From NCBI GenBank assembly GCA_002397275.1, contig DHAA01000071.1, forward strand, positions 1-10,273: DNA of 10,273 bases. The letters are read 5' to 3'. A program made the position numbers and the translations under genes. This document shows positions 1-6,987 of the stretch, one piece after another; position 1 is the first letter of the stretch, and every line of letters starts with the position of its first letter. The notes under the pieces were generated by a model. That model saw only the letters and a program-made list of their open reading frames with translations. It did not search any database and was not told the origin of the DNA. Source of the DNA: Thermacetogenium sp. UBA4966 (GTDB taxonomy: Bacteria; Bacillota; DSM-12270; Thermacetogeniales; Thermacetogeniaceae).

Positions 1-380
1 CGGCTCATCCCGGTAATATCACAGAGCATCTGCTCCAGTTCATACATCAATTCCAGCGCGCCCTGCACCGTCTCCTCCGGCTGATAAGGGTGGAGAGCGG
101 TGAAGCCGGGCAAACGCGCCGCCCATTCGTTAATCTTGGGGTTATACTTCATGGTGCAGGAGCCCAGTGGATACATGCCGCTGTCCACGCCGAAGGCCTT
201 TTTAGACAGTTCGGTGAAGTGGCGCACCACCTCCACCTCGCTCACCTCGGGGAGGGGAGGATCGCTTTCTCTCAGAAATTCTCCCAGCGAACCCTTGAGA
301 TTAACCGCGGGTACATCCCTTTCCGGAAGAGAAAAAGCGCTGCTTCCGGAAACACTCTTTTCCAAAATAAGCTTACTCAT
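1..380 (-). CDS. gcvPB: Glycine dehydrogenase (decarboxylating) subunit 2, N-terminal part (runs off the left edge)
   Basis: This is the PLP-carrying half of the split P protein of the glycine cleavage system. With GcvPA it decarboxylates glycine and passes the aminomethyl group to the lipoyl arm of GcvH. About 126 residues are visible, from MSKLILEKSV to the window edge. The stretch SGMYPLGSCTMKYNPKINE (about residues 68-86) and the following LHPYQPEE are characteristic of the GcvPB N-terminus. The PLP-binding lysine lies further on, outside the window, so catalytic integrity cannot be judged. The ATG at 380-378 overlaps the end of gcvPA (stop at 375-373) and is preceded by AAAGGGGG with an 8-base gap, so translation is probably coupled. 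It is the last visible gene of gcvT-gcvH-gcvPA-gcvPB. The family call is very secure; only the missing C-terminal part limits it. Confidence 0.95.
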   Translation of the reverse strand, partial: MSKLILEKSVSGSSAFSLPERDVPAVNLKGSLGEFLRESDPPLPEVSEVEVVRHFTELSKKAFGVDSGMYPLGSCTMKYNPKINEWAARLPGFTALHPYQPEETVQGALELMYELEQMLCDITGMS

Positions 381-1698
381 GTCGGCATCCCCCTTTCAGC
401 ACAGCCACCAGCTTGTCGATCTCTTTCTTTGTCCTATTTTCGGTGAAGGCAAAGAGCAGCGCCTTATCTAATTCATAGCCTCCGATAATCTCTTGCTTCA
501 GCAAAGCCTTGTTGGCTGCGGCAGGATCCGCCAGCCGCACCGGGAACTCTTTAAAGAACGGATGGCTGTATTTGAGCGGAATACCCGCTTCCTGCAAACG
601 ATCCTGTGCATAACAAGCCAGCTCATGGCACCTGGTCGCTATCGCCCGCAAACCGCTGGGGCCGACTATGGATAGATAAACTGTGGCGGCCAGGGCGCAT
701 AACGCCTCGTTGGAGCAGATGTTAGAGGAAGCCTTTTGTCTCCTGATATGCTGCTCCCGTGCTTGAAGGGTAAGCACAAAAGCTCTCTTTCCATCCAGAT
801 CTCTGGTCTCTCCCACAAGACGCCCTGGTACTCGCCGCATCAGCTTCTTATTCGCGGTGAAGAAACCCAGGTAGGGACCCCCGAAGCTTAATGGGTTGCC
901 TAAGGCTTGCCCCTCTCCGACTGCGATATCCGCTCCCCAGTCTGCCGGGGGTTTTAGAATCCCCAGGGAAATAGGATCCACAACCATGATCAAGAGCCCT
1001 TTTACGGCATGCACCGCGGCCTCTATTTTCTTTATTTCCGGCTCGAGAAAGCCGTAAAAATTCGGAGACTGAACAACCACTGCCGCAGTATCTTTATCTA
1101 TCAGTTCGCTCAGCTTTTCCGTATCCGCGACACCTTCGCAGGCGGGGGCGCACACAATATCGATTCCTTTTCCATGAGTATAGGTATGCACTACCTGCAC
1201 ATAGCGGGGGTTAACGGCGCCCGCAAGAATAATCTTCTTCCTGCGGGTGGCCTCCGCGGCCAAGGAACAGGCTTCAGCCAGGGAACTCCCCCCGTCGAAC
1301 ATCGAGGCGTTGCACAGATCCATCCCGGTTAGGCCGCAGATCAGGCTTTGGTATTCAAAGATGCTCTGCAAAACGCCCTGACTCAATTCCGCCTGATAGG
1401 GAGTATAGGCGGTGACAAGTTCCGGCAAGGAAAGGACATGCTCCACAACCGCAGGAACATAGTGGTCATAAGCTCCTGCTCCGAGAAAAGAGGGATATTC
1501 GTCTGCGGTCACGTTCTTCGCCGCCAATTCGCTCATTTTCTTGCGCAACTCCAGTTCCGACAACGGCTGGCCGAGATTCAATTCCCGGTCTAATCGCAGC
1601 TCCTCAGGAATATCCGAAAACAGTTGATCGATACTCCCCAAACCCATGGCCTCCAGCATTTCCTGAACAACCCGGGGAGGATTTGGTGTATAAGCCAT
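373..1698 (-). CDS. gcvPA: Glycine dehydrogenase (decarboxylating) subunit 1
   Basis: This is the first half of the two-subunit P protein (EC 1.4.4.2), as found in Firmicutes, archaea and Thermus. It forms a complex with GcvPB in the cytoplasm. The 441 residues match the usual length of about 445. Family landmarks are FLGAGAYDHYVPAVV (about residues 72-86), AYTPYQAELSQGVLQSIFEYQ, NASMFDGGSSLAEA, GEGQALGNPLSFGGPYLGFF and RAFVLTLQAREQHIRRQKASSN. This subunit shares the aminotransferase-like fold but does not carry the PLP lysine, which is in GcvPB. The ATG at 1698 has GGGAGGGAG just upstream and lies 12 bases after the gcvH stop. The 3' end overlaps the gcvPB start by a few bases. Its expression should follow the glycine riboswitch upstream of gcvT. 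No frameshift or missing block is visible. Confidence 0.97.
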   Translation of the reverse strand: MAYTPNPPRVVQEMLEAMGLGSIDQLFSDIPEELRLDRELNLGQPLSELELRKKMSELAAKNVTADEYPSFLGAGAYDHYVPAVVEHVLSLPELVTAYTPYQAELSQGVLQSIFEYQSLICGLTGMDLCNASMFDGGSSLAEACSLAAEATRRKKIILAGAVNPRYVQVVHTYTHGKGIDIVCAPACEGVADTEKLSELIDKDTAAVVVQSPNFYGFLEPEIKKIEAAVHAVKGLLIMVVDPISLGILKPPADWGADIAVGEGQALGNPLSFGGPYLGFFTANKKLMRRVPGRLVGETRDLDGKRAFVLTLQAREQHIRRQKASSNICSNEALCALAATVYLSIVGPSGLRAIATRCHELACYAQDRLQEAGIPLKYSHPFFKEFPVRLADPAAANKALLKQEIIGGYELDKALLFAFTENRTKKEIDKLVAVLKGGCRHE

Positions 1699-1710
1699 GA
1701 CGCTCCCTCC

Positions 1711-2103
1711 CTACTCCTCTTTTTCGCAATATGCAGCGTATTCCTTGGAATTCATCAATTTTTCCAGTTCAGTCTTGTCGCTCATCTTGAGAACCGCGAT
1801 ATGCTCTTCATAAGGATCGTTGTTCAGCGATTCAGGCGCCTCTTCCAACCCTTCGTTGACAGCTACCACACTCCCGGAAACCGGGGTGTGCATATCGGAC
1901 ACCGCTTTTACAGACTCGATAACGCCGATACTGCTCCCCGCCTCAAAGTCGCCGTCGAGATCGGGAAGCTCCACAAAAACGATATCTCCCAGGTGATGCT
2001 GCGCGAAATCAGTGATTCCGATTGTAGCTTGCTCGCCGTCGACGCGCACCCATTCATGCTCTAAGGAATAATACAGCCCTTCTTTAATCTCTGTTGTCAT
2101 CAT
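1711..2103 (-). CDS. gcvH: Glycine cleavage system H protein (lipoyl carrier)
   Basis: GcvH is the small lipoylated shuttle of the glycine cleavage system. Its lipoyl arm takes the aminomethyl group from the P protein, presents it to GcvT, and is reoxidised by dihydrolipoamide dehydrogenase (not in this window). The protein has 130 residues, typical of the family. The lipoylation site is in VIESVKAVSD, with the acceptor lysine near residue 66; the following HTPVSG turn and the earlier EHEWVRVDG and TIGITDFAQHHLGDIVFVELP blocks are diagnostic. Three consecutive start candidates exist (GTG at 2106, ATG at 2103, ATG at 2100). The ATG at 2103 is preferred because AAAGG lies 7 bases upstream. It sits 32 bases after the gcvT stop and 12 before gcvPA, in one operon. 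Glycine cleavage and not a lipoate-relay GcvH-like role is supported by the complete gcv neighbourhood. Confidence 0.97.
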   Translation of the reverse strand: MMTTEIKEGLYYSLEHEWVRVDGEQATIGITDFAQHHLGDIVFVELPDLDGDFEAGSSIGVIESVKAVSDMHTPVSGSVVAVNEGLEEAPESLNNDPYEEHIAVLKMSDKTELEKLMNSKEYAAYCEKEE

Positions 2104-2135
2104 CACTCATCCTTTCATATATGATCTTGATCCGG

Positions 2136-3233
2136 CTATTTCTTTGCTCTCTTGTAAAAAAGCCCTTTCCCTAACCGCGCCTTAACAGATTTTTTCCGGA
2201 TTATGATCTCGATCTCCCCGCCCGCTTCCGCAAACTCGCTCTTGATCAAACATAAGCCGAGCTTCTTATCCAATGTGGGGAAGTAACCGCCGCTGGTTAC
2301 ATGACCGATGCGAACGCCTTTTTTTTCAACCTCGTATCCCTCTCTGGGCACCCCGCGGCCCAGCATCTCGAATTCCATCAGCTTCCGCTGCAGGCCTTCC
2401 GCCTTCTGTTTGGCCAGAGCCTCTTTTCCGATAAAGGAGGGTTTGTCCAGCTTTACAAAACGACCTAAACCAGCCTCCAGGGGTGTGATATCCTTATCCA
2501 GTTCGTGGCCGTAAAGGGGCATTTTCGCTTCCAGGCGCAGGGTATCCCGGGCGCCTAATCCGCAGGGCGCCACTCTATCCCCGCCATCGTTAAGAATTGC
2601 CTCCCAAACGCTGCAGGCGGCTGCGGGGGGTGTATAGATTTCGAAACCATCCTCTCCTGTGTAACCGGTTCGGGAGAGAATGCAGTCGACCCCGCCTACC
2701 TTCGCCTTCGGTAAAAAGTAGTAGTATTTAATAGCGGCTAGATCCGCATCGCACAGAGGCTGCAGGATCTCTTGAGCCAGCGGCCCCTGCAGAGCGATCT
2801 CGGCAAAACGATCGGAAACGTTTGTAATAGCGACACCCTGAGCAAAGGCTTGTTTCTGCATCCAGTCCACATCTTTTTTGGTATTGGCGGCGTTGATCAC
2901 GAGAAAATAGCGGGTAGGAGAAAACTTGCAGACCATCAGATCGTCGACGACCCCGCCATGCTCGTAGCACATGGGTGAATAACGGATTTGTCCTATTTCC
3001 ATGCCGGTGAAGTCATTGGTGAGGAGGTTGTTGAGATATTCCAATGCCCTCTCGCCTGTTACCTCAACTTCCCCCATGTGGGAAACGTCAAATATCCCGG
3101 CTTTGCTGCGCACCGTTTTGTGTTCAGCAATAATCCCCTCATACTCCACCGGGAGTTCCCATCCCCCGAAATCGATGAGGTTTCCCTTATATTTCTGGTG
3201 CATGGGGAAAAGAGGAGTTCTTTGAAGAACCAT
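2136..3233 (-). CDS. gcvT: Glycine cleavage system T protein (aminomethyltransferase)
   Basis: GcvT (EC 2.1.2.10) releases ammonia from the aminomethyl group carried on GcvH and transfers the one-carbon unit to tetrahydrofolate, giving 5,10-methylene-THF. The protein has 365 residues, the normal length. Visible family blocks include FGGWELPVEYEGI, KAGIFDVSHMGEVEV, the GGVVDDLMV segment holding the conserved catalytic aspartate, SRTGYTGEDGFEIY, GARDTLRLEAKMPLYGHEL and the C-terminal VTSGGYFPTLDKKLGL. An in-frame ATG at 3254 exists, but the ATG at 3233 is chosen because GGAGGT lies 7 bases before it and the protein then begins MVLQRTPLFPMHQKY, as in homologues. It is the first gene of the gcv operon, about 110 bases downstream of the riboswitch terminator, so read-through past that terminator controls it. 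Confidence 0.97.
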   Translation of the reverse strand: MVLQRTPLFPMHQKYKGNLIDFGGWELPVEYEGIIAEHKTVRSKAGIFDVSHMGEVEVTGERALEYLNNLLTNDFTGMEIGQIRYSPMCYEHGGVVDDLMVCKFSPTRYFLVINAANTKKDVDWMQKQAFAQGVAITNVSDRFAEIALQGPLAQEILQPLCDADLAAIKYYYFLPKAKVGGVDCILSRTGYTGEDGFEIYTPPAAACSVWEAILNDGGDRVAPCGLGARDTLRLEAKMPLYGHELDKDITPLEAGLGRFVKLDKPSFIGKEALAKQKAEGLQRKLMEFEMLGRGVPREGYEVEKKGVRIGHVTSGGYFPTLDKKLGLCLIKSEFAEAGGEIEIIIRKKSVKARLGKGLFYKRAKK

Positions 3234-3343
3234 TACACATACCTCCAAATACATTAATTAGTAAAAATCGTACTCGAAAAAATTATCTGTTACATTTGCA
3301 GCAGCGACACTCCTTTCCGCTATTTTACCCTCTCCGGCAAATA

Positions 3344-3389
3344 AGAATAAAAAAACAGAACACAGGAATTAAAACCCCTGTGCTCTGTT
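3344..3389 (-). terminator. Intrinsic terminator of the glycine riboswitch
   Basis: Read on the minus strand, the arm AACAGAGCACAGG (3389-3377) pairs with CCTGTGTTCTGTT (3366-3354) in a 13-bp stem with one G-U pair and a 10-base loop, followed by a run of seven T residues. It starts directly after aptamer 2 of the riboswitch and lies before gcvT. This is the classical expression platform of a glycine 'on' switch: glycine binding is expected to stabilise the aptamer and disfavour this hairpin, allowing read-through into gcv. Confidence 0.9.
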
Positions 3390-3556
3390 TTTTACCTGAG
3401 AGATTCGCCAACAGGCTTGCCCCTTCGGCGTGTCAAACACTTTCCAGAGTCCTGTCCGAATACGGTCCTGTTACCTGAAAGTTTCATCTCCACTCCGGGC
3501 AGAGTGTAGGTTTACATCTTCGGTACGAAGCAGTCGTTATGCTTCTCTTCTCCCGT
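3390..3556 (-). ncRNA. Tandem glycine riboswitch
   Basis: On the minus strand two aptamers follow each other. Aptamer 2 (about 3390-3460) is close to consensus: GACTCTGGAAAG, then CGCCGAAGGGGCAAGCC, then GCGAATCTCTCAGGTAAAA. Aptamer 1 (about 3465-3556) begins GGGAGAAGAGAAGC, has the core TACCGAAGATGTAAACC, a P3 hairpin with an ACTC/GAGT stem, and closes with GATGAAACTTTCAGGTAACAGG. The CCGAAG and CTCTCAGGT / CTTTCAGGT signatures are diagnostic of this class. The RNA senses glycine and controls termination ahead of gcvTHPAPB. The two aptamers are joined by a short linker around 3455-3470. The exact 5' boundary is uncertain by about 10-20 bases. Confidence 0.95.
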
Positions 3557-3660
3557 ATTCTTCATCCATTGATCATATAGTGCTAAAAACTTCAACCTGT
3601 ACATTACTCCCTAAGACCCATTAACCGGAAAATTACATCGGTCTTTTGTAATATTAAATA

Positions 3661-3676
3661 TGCAATATTTATGCCA
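3661..3676 (-). promoter_or_regulatory. Candidate sigma-54 (-24/-12) promoter of the gcv operon
   Basis: On the minus strand the sequence TGGCATAAATATTGCA matches the RpoN consensus TGGCAC-N5-TTGCA with one change. The essential GG (3675-3674) and GC (3663-3662) are exactly ten bases apart. The start point would be near 3650, about 95 bases before the riboswitch. I see no strong -35/-10 pair between here and the riboswitch; the best housekeeping alternative is an AT-rich TATGAT near 3573-3578 without a good -35. Support comes from the second such promoter at 7543-7558 and the shared upstream sequence. Activity is not shown by the sequence. Confidence 0.6.
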
Positions 3677-3714
3677 ATCATTTTTTAACATGACGCCTGC
3701 CCTCCGTTAAGAGC

Positions 3715-3737
3715 AAAAAACACCTTAATGGTAAGGT
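3715..3737 (-). terminator. Rho-independent terminator of the molybdenum-hydroxylase accessory operon
   Basis: On the minus strand ACCTTA (3737-3732), loop CCAT, TAAGGT (3727-3722) is followed by G and six T residues. It lies about 130 bases after the stop codon of the molybdopterin-binding gene and before the gcv promoter, so it would insulate the gcv operon from the operon upstream. A longer inverted pair, CTGCAAG/CTTGCAG (3759-3765 and 3781-3787), lies just before it on the transcript and may add to the structure. Confidence 0.65.
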
Positions 3738-3810
3738 CTGCAGCAAAAAACCCCTGCTCTGCAAGAAAGTTTCTCGGCGCCTTGCAGCCGGAAAAGAGAG
3801 CTTTATAATT

Positions 3811-3840
3811 ATCAAAATGATACATAATTTCTCATAATGA
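3811..3840 (-). promoter_or_regulatory. Candidate upstream activator site, copy A
   Basis: On the plus strand this reads ATCAAAATGAT, four variable bases (ACAT), then AATTTCTCATAATGA. The same 30-bp arrangement occurs at 7786-7815 with 26 of 26 non-spacer bases identical. On the minus strand it contains two related half-sites (TCATTATGA and ATCATTTTGA) about 20 bp, or two helical turns, apart. It lies 135 bp upstream of the candidate sigma-54 promoter at 3661-3676, a usual distance for an enhancer bound by a sigma-54 activator. The binding protein is unknown. Confidence 0.5.
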
Positions 3841-3869
3841 GATATGCGAACGGCCGCCAACGACTAATT

Positions 3870-4892
3870 TTACCTGCAAAAATAGCATTTGGGATAGCGG
3901 CAGACATCGCAGTGGGAACAGAGGCCCCCTTCGCCCATCGCCGCGAAATAATCTTTATCCAAAATCTCCCCGGCGAAGACCCTGGGCAGCACGGCATCCA
4001 GAATTGTGGTGCGAAAGTACATGCCGCATCCCGGAACTCCCACCAGGACCGTTCCCTGCAGGTAAGCCATCATAAACATGTTGCCCGGCTGAACCGGCGC
4101 CCCGTAAGTGACAATAGCGGCGCCCGTACCTCTGATGGCGCCCGGCGTTAAGTCATCCGGGTCAACAGACATGCCTCCGGTCAAAATAATGATATCGGCC
4201 TTATTTTCGATAAAGTTCCAGATGGCGTCCTCTATCGCCGTCAGATCATCAGGGCAAATCACCTGTCCCAGATCCCCGGCATCAAAATAGGCTATCTTTT
4301 CTCTGATCACAGGCCCGAATTTGTCTTCAATGCGCCCCTTATAAACCTCATTGCCGGTGGTAATTATCCCGTAGCTCAGCTGTTGATACGGTTTCACCAT
4401 CAGAGGATACCCCTCTTCGCCGCATATTTTCTCCACCATGTTTACTTTGGACTCGTCAACCATGAGCGGGATAACTCTGGCGCCTGCGACATCCTGGCCG
4501 CTCTCTGCCCTGAAGTTTCCCGGCAGGGTGGCTACGGAGATATCCTCTATAGAGTTGATCTCCCGCAGCAGGGAGGTATTGACTTTAAACAGTCCCTTAA
4601 CTGTAGATTTGAGCGCGGATTTTCCTTCACGCGGCTTTTCACAGCTTATGTTTTCCCCGGCTGCTGCTGCGGCGAGCCTCATCGCAGCTTCATCTTCATG
4701 CAGGTCGCCGGGGGCAGGCTGCCAGACATAAACATGCTCCTTCCCCAGCTTCAACAGTTCAGGGATATCCTCTTTACTGATCATGTGCCCCTTGGGGAAA
4801 GCCATCCCCTTGAATTCACCGGGCACGATCTTGGTGATATCCTGGCACAAAACCATTCCTACAGCCTTTTCCACATCTATGCTTTTCAGCAT
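3870..4892 (-). CDS. MoeA-like molybdopterin-binding protein with C-terminal Cys cluster
   Basis: The 340-residue protein has the MoeA/MogA-type molybdopterin-binding fold in its second half. ITTGNEVYKGR (about 177-187) and IILTGGMSVDPDDLTPGAI (about 235-253) are the conserved cofactor-binding loops, and VLVGVPGCGMYFRTTILD (about 282-299) continues the domain. It is not a full-length MoeA: the N-terminal part is short and divergent. The C-terminus has a Cys cluster (Cys325, 328, 331, 336, 339; spacing CX2CX2CX4CX2C) that could bind zinc or an iron-sulfur cluster. Proteins of this kind occur beside xdhC/yqeB genes in clostridia, and a role in delivering or modifying the cofactor of molybdenum hydroxylases is likely but inferred. 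The ATG at 4892 overlaps the stop of the upstream gene (ATGCTGA), with GAGGGGAGG 8 bases before it, so the two are translationally coupled. It is the last gene of its operon. Confidence 0.85.
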   Translation of the reverse strand: MLKSIDVEKAVGMVLCQDITKIVPGEFKGMAFPKGHMISKEDIPELLKLGKEHVYVWQPAPGDLHEDEAAMRLAAAAAGENISCEKPREGKSALKSTVKGLFKVNTSLLREINSIEDISVATLPGNFRAESGQDVAGARVIPLMVDESKVNMVEKICGEEGYPLMVKPYQQLSYGIITTGNEVYKGRIEDKFGPVIREKIAYFDAGDLGQVICPDDLTAIEDAIWNFIENKADIIILTGGMSVDPDDLTPGAIRGTGAAIVTYGAPVQPGNMFMMAYLQGTVLVGVPGCGMYFRTTILDAVLPRVFAGEILDKDYFAAMGEGGLCSHCDVCRYPKCYFCR

Positions 4893-5224
4893 CTGCCGCG
4901 CCTCCCCTCGCTTGCAGGCTGTTGTTCACCGCTTAAATACTCCAGGTAGACGGCGCCTGCCCCGCCGCAGATCATTCCCAGATCAGCAAGCCTCTTCTCC
5001 CAGAGAATTGATTCTTTGGTTTTCATAACCTCTAAAGCTCTTCCTGTGGCCTCAAACTCCAGTACGCCGCCCCCGATTGTCCCTTTTGTCTTTCCGTCAG
5101 GATAAACCAGCATCATGGCGCCCGCCTCTCTGGGAGTGGAACCGCTGGTAGCGCACAGGGTAACCAACACCGCCTCTTCCCCCCTGCGGTAGACATCGAC
5201 AACGTCTTTAATCAAATCGGTCAT
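4886..5224 (-). CDS. XdhC/CoxI N-terminal domain protein (stand-alone)
   Basis: This 112-residue protein corresponds to only the N-terminal XdhC/CoxI domain. Landmarks are SGSTPREAGAMM (about 27-38), KGTIGGGVLEFEA (about 47-59) and LGMICGGAG (about 82-90), all characteristic of factors that insert or sulfurate the molybdenum cofactor in xanthine dehydrogenase-type enzymes. The Rossmann domain that normally follows is absent here and is found instead at the end of the preceding gene. A GTG at 5236 is in frame, but the ATG at 5224 is chosen because AGGGGTGA lies 8 bases upstream, overlapping the stop codon of the preceding gene. The 3' end overlaps the next gene by 7 bases. The tail (about residues 98-112) is polar and Arg-rich and looks unstructured. 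It probably acts as a complex with the YqeB-XdhC fusion; that partnership is inferred from the operon. Confidence 0.88.
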   Translation of the reverse strand: MTDLIKDVVDVYRRGEEAVLVTLCATSGSTPREAGAMMLVYPDGKTKGTIGGGVLEFEATGRALEVMKTKESILWEKRLADLGMICGGAGAVYLEYLSGEQQPASEGRRGRC

Positions 5225-5238
5225 AAATATCGTCACCC

Positions 5239-6900
5239 CTATTGTTGTTCAGATAGCGCTGCTCTTTGATATGAAACAGGAAACAACTCGTTCTTCAGCA
5301 TCTGGTTCAGCGGTTTGCCGGTTCCCCCATTTTCCAAGGCAAGCAATTGCGCCATAACGCTGAGCGCGACATGCTCCGGTTTTTTGCCGCCTAAGTCGAG
5401 GCCGAGAGGCGCCGACACTTTTTCCAATGTTTCTCTGCTCACACCCTCATCCAACAGCCTGCTGAAGGTGTTTTTCACCTTGTTCTTACTACCGATCATA
5501 CCTATATAGCGAACAGGAAAACGAAGAGCATTCTTCAGGCACAACAGGTCAAATGCATGCCCCCGGGTAACGATAACGATACTGGTCATCGCATTAATTT
5601 CCGCTTTAAGCTGATCATTATTAAAAACATCCTCAAAAGGAGCGCAGATCAGTCTCTCCGCCCTGGGGAACCTTTCCCTGGTGAGCAGTTCCCGGCGGTC
5701 GTCGACAACCACCGTCCTATATCCCATTATCGAGCCCATCTCTGCCAGCGGTATGGCCACATGCCCCGCTCCAAAAATAACAAGATTTTTATCCGGGAAA
5801 AACGGCCTCTCCATGATCAGAGCAAGACCGCCCTTTTGCTCCGGCAGTTTCACCCGTAGCAGGTCCGCGCTAACGTCCGTTTGCGAAAAAAGCCTCTCGG
5901 CATGGGCAGCTATTTCTTTGTCCAGGGAAGGGAGCCCTAAGCTCCCATAGGCATACCCCGTGGAAAGCACAAGAAGATGTGAGCCGGCGCGCACATTATA
6001 ATAATCAAGGGGTTTGACCAGGGTATAGAGGATGCTTGGCCTTCCGCCCTCCACCTCCTCCAGCAGCCTGCGGTAGATAAGACGGTTGAGCAGGCGTGTA
6101 TCCGGGATGCCTTTTTCCTGCAGAGCAGAGATCGCCTGCAGCGCTCCCCTGCCTATTGCCCGGGCCTTGTCTGTAACAGTGAAAATAATCTCTCTGTCCA
6201 CTTCAGGGTGGATATCTCCCAGTTTCGCTCCTCTGCGCACATTTAAACCGCTCTTGAGCAAGCCGCGCACCGTCCCGTTGATAGCGGCCTTAACCGGCGC
6301 CTCGCTCACATAACCTACAATATCGCCTTTATTCACCGCCTCGCCGATCTCCAATTCCGCCGTGAAGATCCCCTGTGCGGGAGAACGCAGGACCCTTTCT
6401 GTCGTATAGCCCATGACATCGCCCGGAATGCTTGTATTGGGAAGAGCGCTTCCCGTGTAAAGCGGCTTGCCCATACCGTCTCCCCTGGCGGTTTCGATGA
6501 CCGCATGCGCATCCACCCCTGCTTCATAACCGGGGCCCAGCGCCAGAACAATTCCCGCGGCATCAATGCAGGTCCCCATATTCCTTTTGGTCATGGCTGC
6601 ATCAATATAGATCAGAGGGGGGTAGTTGTCAAGAGTTTCCCCCTGGGGGTCTACCAGAACGGCGACTTCCTCCCGCCCGGCGATCTCCAGGGCTTCTCTA
6701 AAATCACCGGCTTTGCGGCCTCTGATACCATCTATTGTTATTTCTTCGTCATAAACAGCTTCGGCAAAGGAAACCATCCTCCGTACACAGGTAGGCTGAG
6801 GGATCTCGGTCATCACAACTTTAAATCCGGCTTTGACGAGAGTTAGGGCCACTCCGCTGGCCAGGTCCCCTGCTCCTTTAATTAATACATAGTTCAGCAC
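5239..6900 (-). CDS. YqeB (EF2563 family)-XdhC fusion protein
   Basis: This 553-residue protein joins two accessory factors. Residues 1 to about 262 match YqeB/EF2563, a family associated with selenium-dependent molybdenum hydroxylases: a nucleotide-binding start (LIKGAGDLASGVA, 6-18), then VDPQGETL, IDAAMTKRN and ALGPGYEAGVDAHAVIET, and a barrel-like segment around 170-230 (SPAQGIFTAELEIGEAVNKG). Residues about 285-340 look like a degenerate XdhC/CoxI N-domain. Residues about 370-525 are the XdhC C-terminal Rossmann domain, with NLVIFGAGHVAIPLAEMG (372-389), VVVDDR (397-402), RYIGMIGSKNK (464-474) and LGLDLGGKKPEHVALSV. The start is GTG at 6900, with AAAGGGGG 8 bases upstream. It lies 87 bases after the ModE-like gene and 14 before the XdhC N-domain gene. 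The likely role is maturation of a molybdenum hydroxylase (cofactor insertion, sulfuration or selenation); the exact reaction of YqeB is not established. Confidence 0.87.
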   Translation of the reverse strand: MLNYVLIKGAGDLASGVALTLVKAGFKVVMTEIPQPTCVRRMVSFAEAVYDEEITIDGIRGRKAGDFREALEIAGREEVAVLVDPQGETLDNYPPLIYIDAAMTKRNMGTCIDAAGIVLALGPGYEAGVDAHAVIETARGDGMGKPLYTGSALPNTSIPGDVMGYTTERVLRSPAQGIFTAELEIGEAVNKGDIVGYVSEAPVKAAINGTVRGLLKSGLNVRRGAKLGDIHPEVDREIIFTVTDKARAIGRGALQAISALQEKGIPDTRLLNRLIYRRLLEEVEGGRPSILYTLVKPLDYYNVRAGSHLLVLSTGYAYGSLGLPSLDKEIAAHAERLFSQTDVSADLLRVKLPEQKGGLALIMERPFFPDKNLVIFGAGHVAIPLAEMGSIMGYRTVVVDDRRELLTRERFPRAERLICAPFEDVFNNDQLKAEINAMTSIVIVTRGHAFDLLCLKNALRFPVRYIGMIGSKNKVKNTFSRLLDEGVSRETLEKVSAPLGLDLGGKKPEHVALSVMAQLLALENGGTGKPLNQMLKNELFPVSYQRAALSEQQ

Positions 6901-6987
6901 AAACTGTTCCCCCTTTGCAGAATTGATGAATTGATGATCTGTGAAAATTGGTCGTTTGACGTTATGCTTGCCGCGGTATAGCGAAGC

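Noticed and set aside
3611..3691. Minus-strand 26-codon reading frame (ATG at 3691) with GGAGG 9 bases upstream.
   Set aside because: The candidate sigma-54 promoter lies inside it and a terminator lies immediately upstream; the peptide has no recognisable features.
3677..3840. The activator-site copies could be terminal inverted repeats of two MITE-like elements (about 165-170 bp; 3677-3840 and 7649-7815).
   Set aside because: The interiors are not similar, the supposed left end at 3677 matches poorly (ATCATTTTTT), and no target-site duplication is visible. A regulatory site explains the fixed two-block structure better, although a repeat origin is not excluded.
3678..3860. 60-codon minus-strand frame after the molybdopterin-binding gene.
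   Set aside because: It crosses the terminator hairpin at 3715-3737, lacks a good ribosome site and looks like chance.
6901..6987. Terminator between the ModE-like gene and the YqeB-XdhC fusion.
   Set aside because: The T-run lies within the last codons of the first gene with no preceding stem; the small GCTT/AAGC pairing after it has no T-run.
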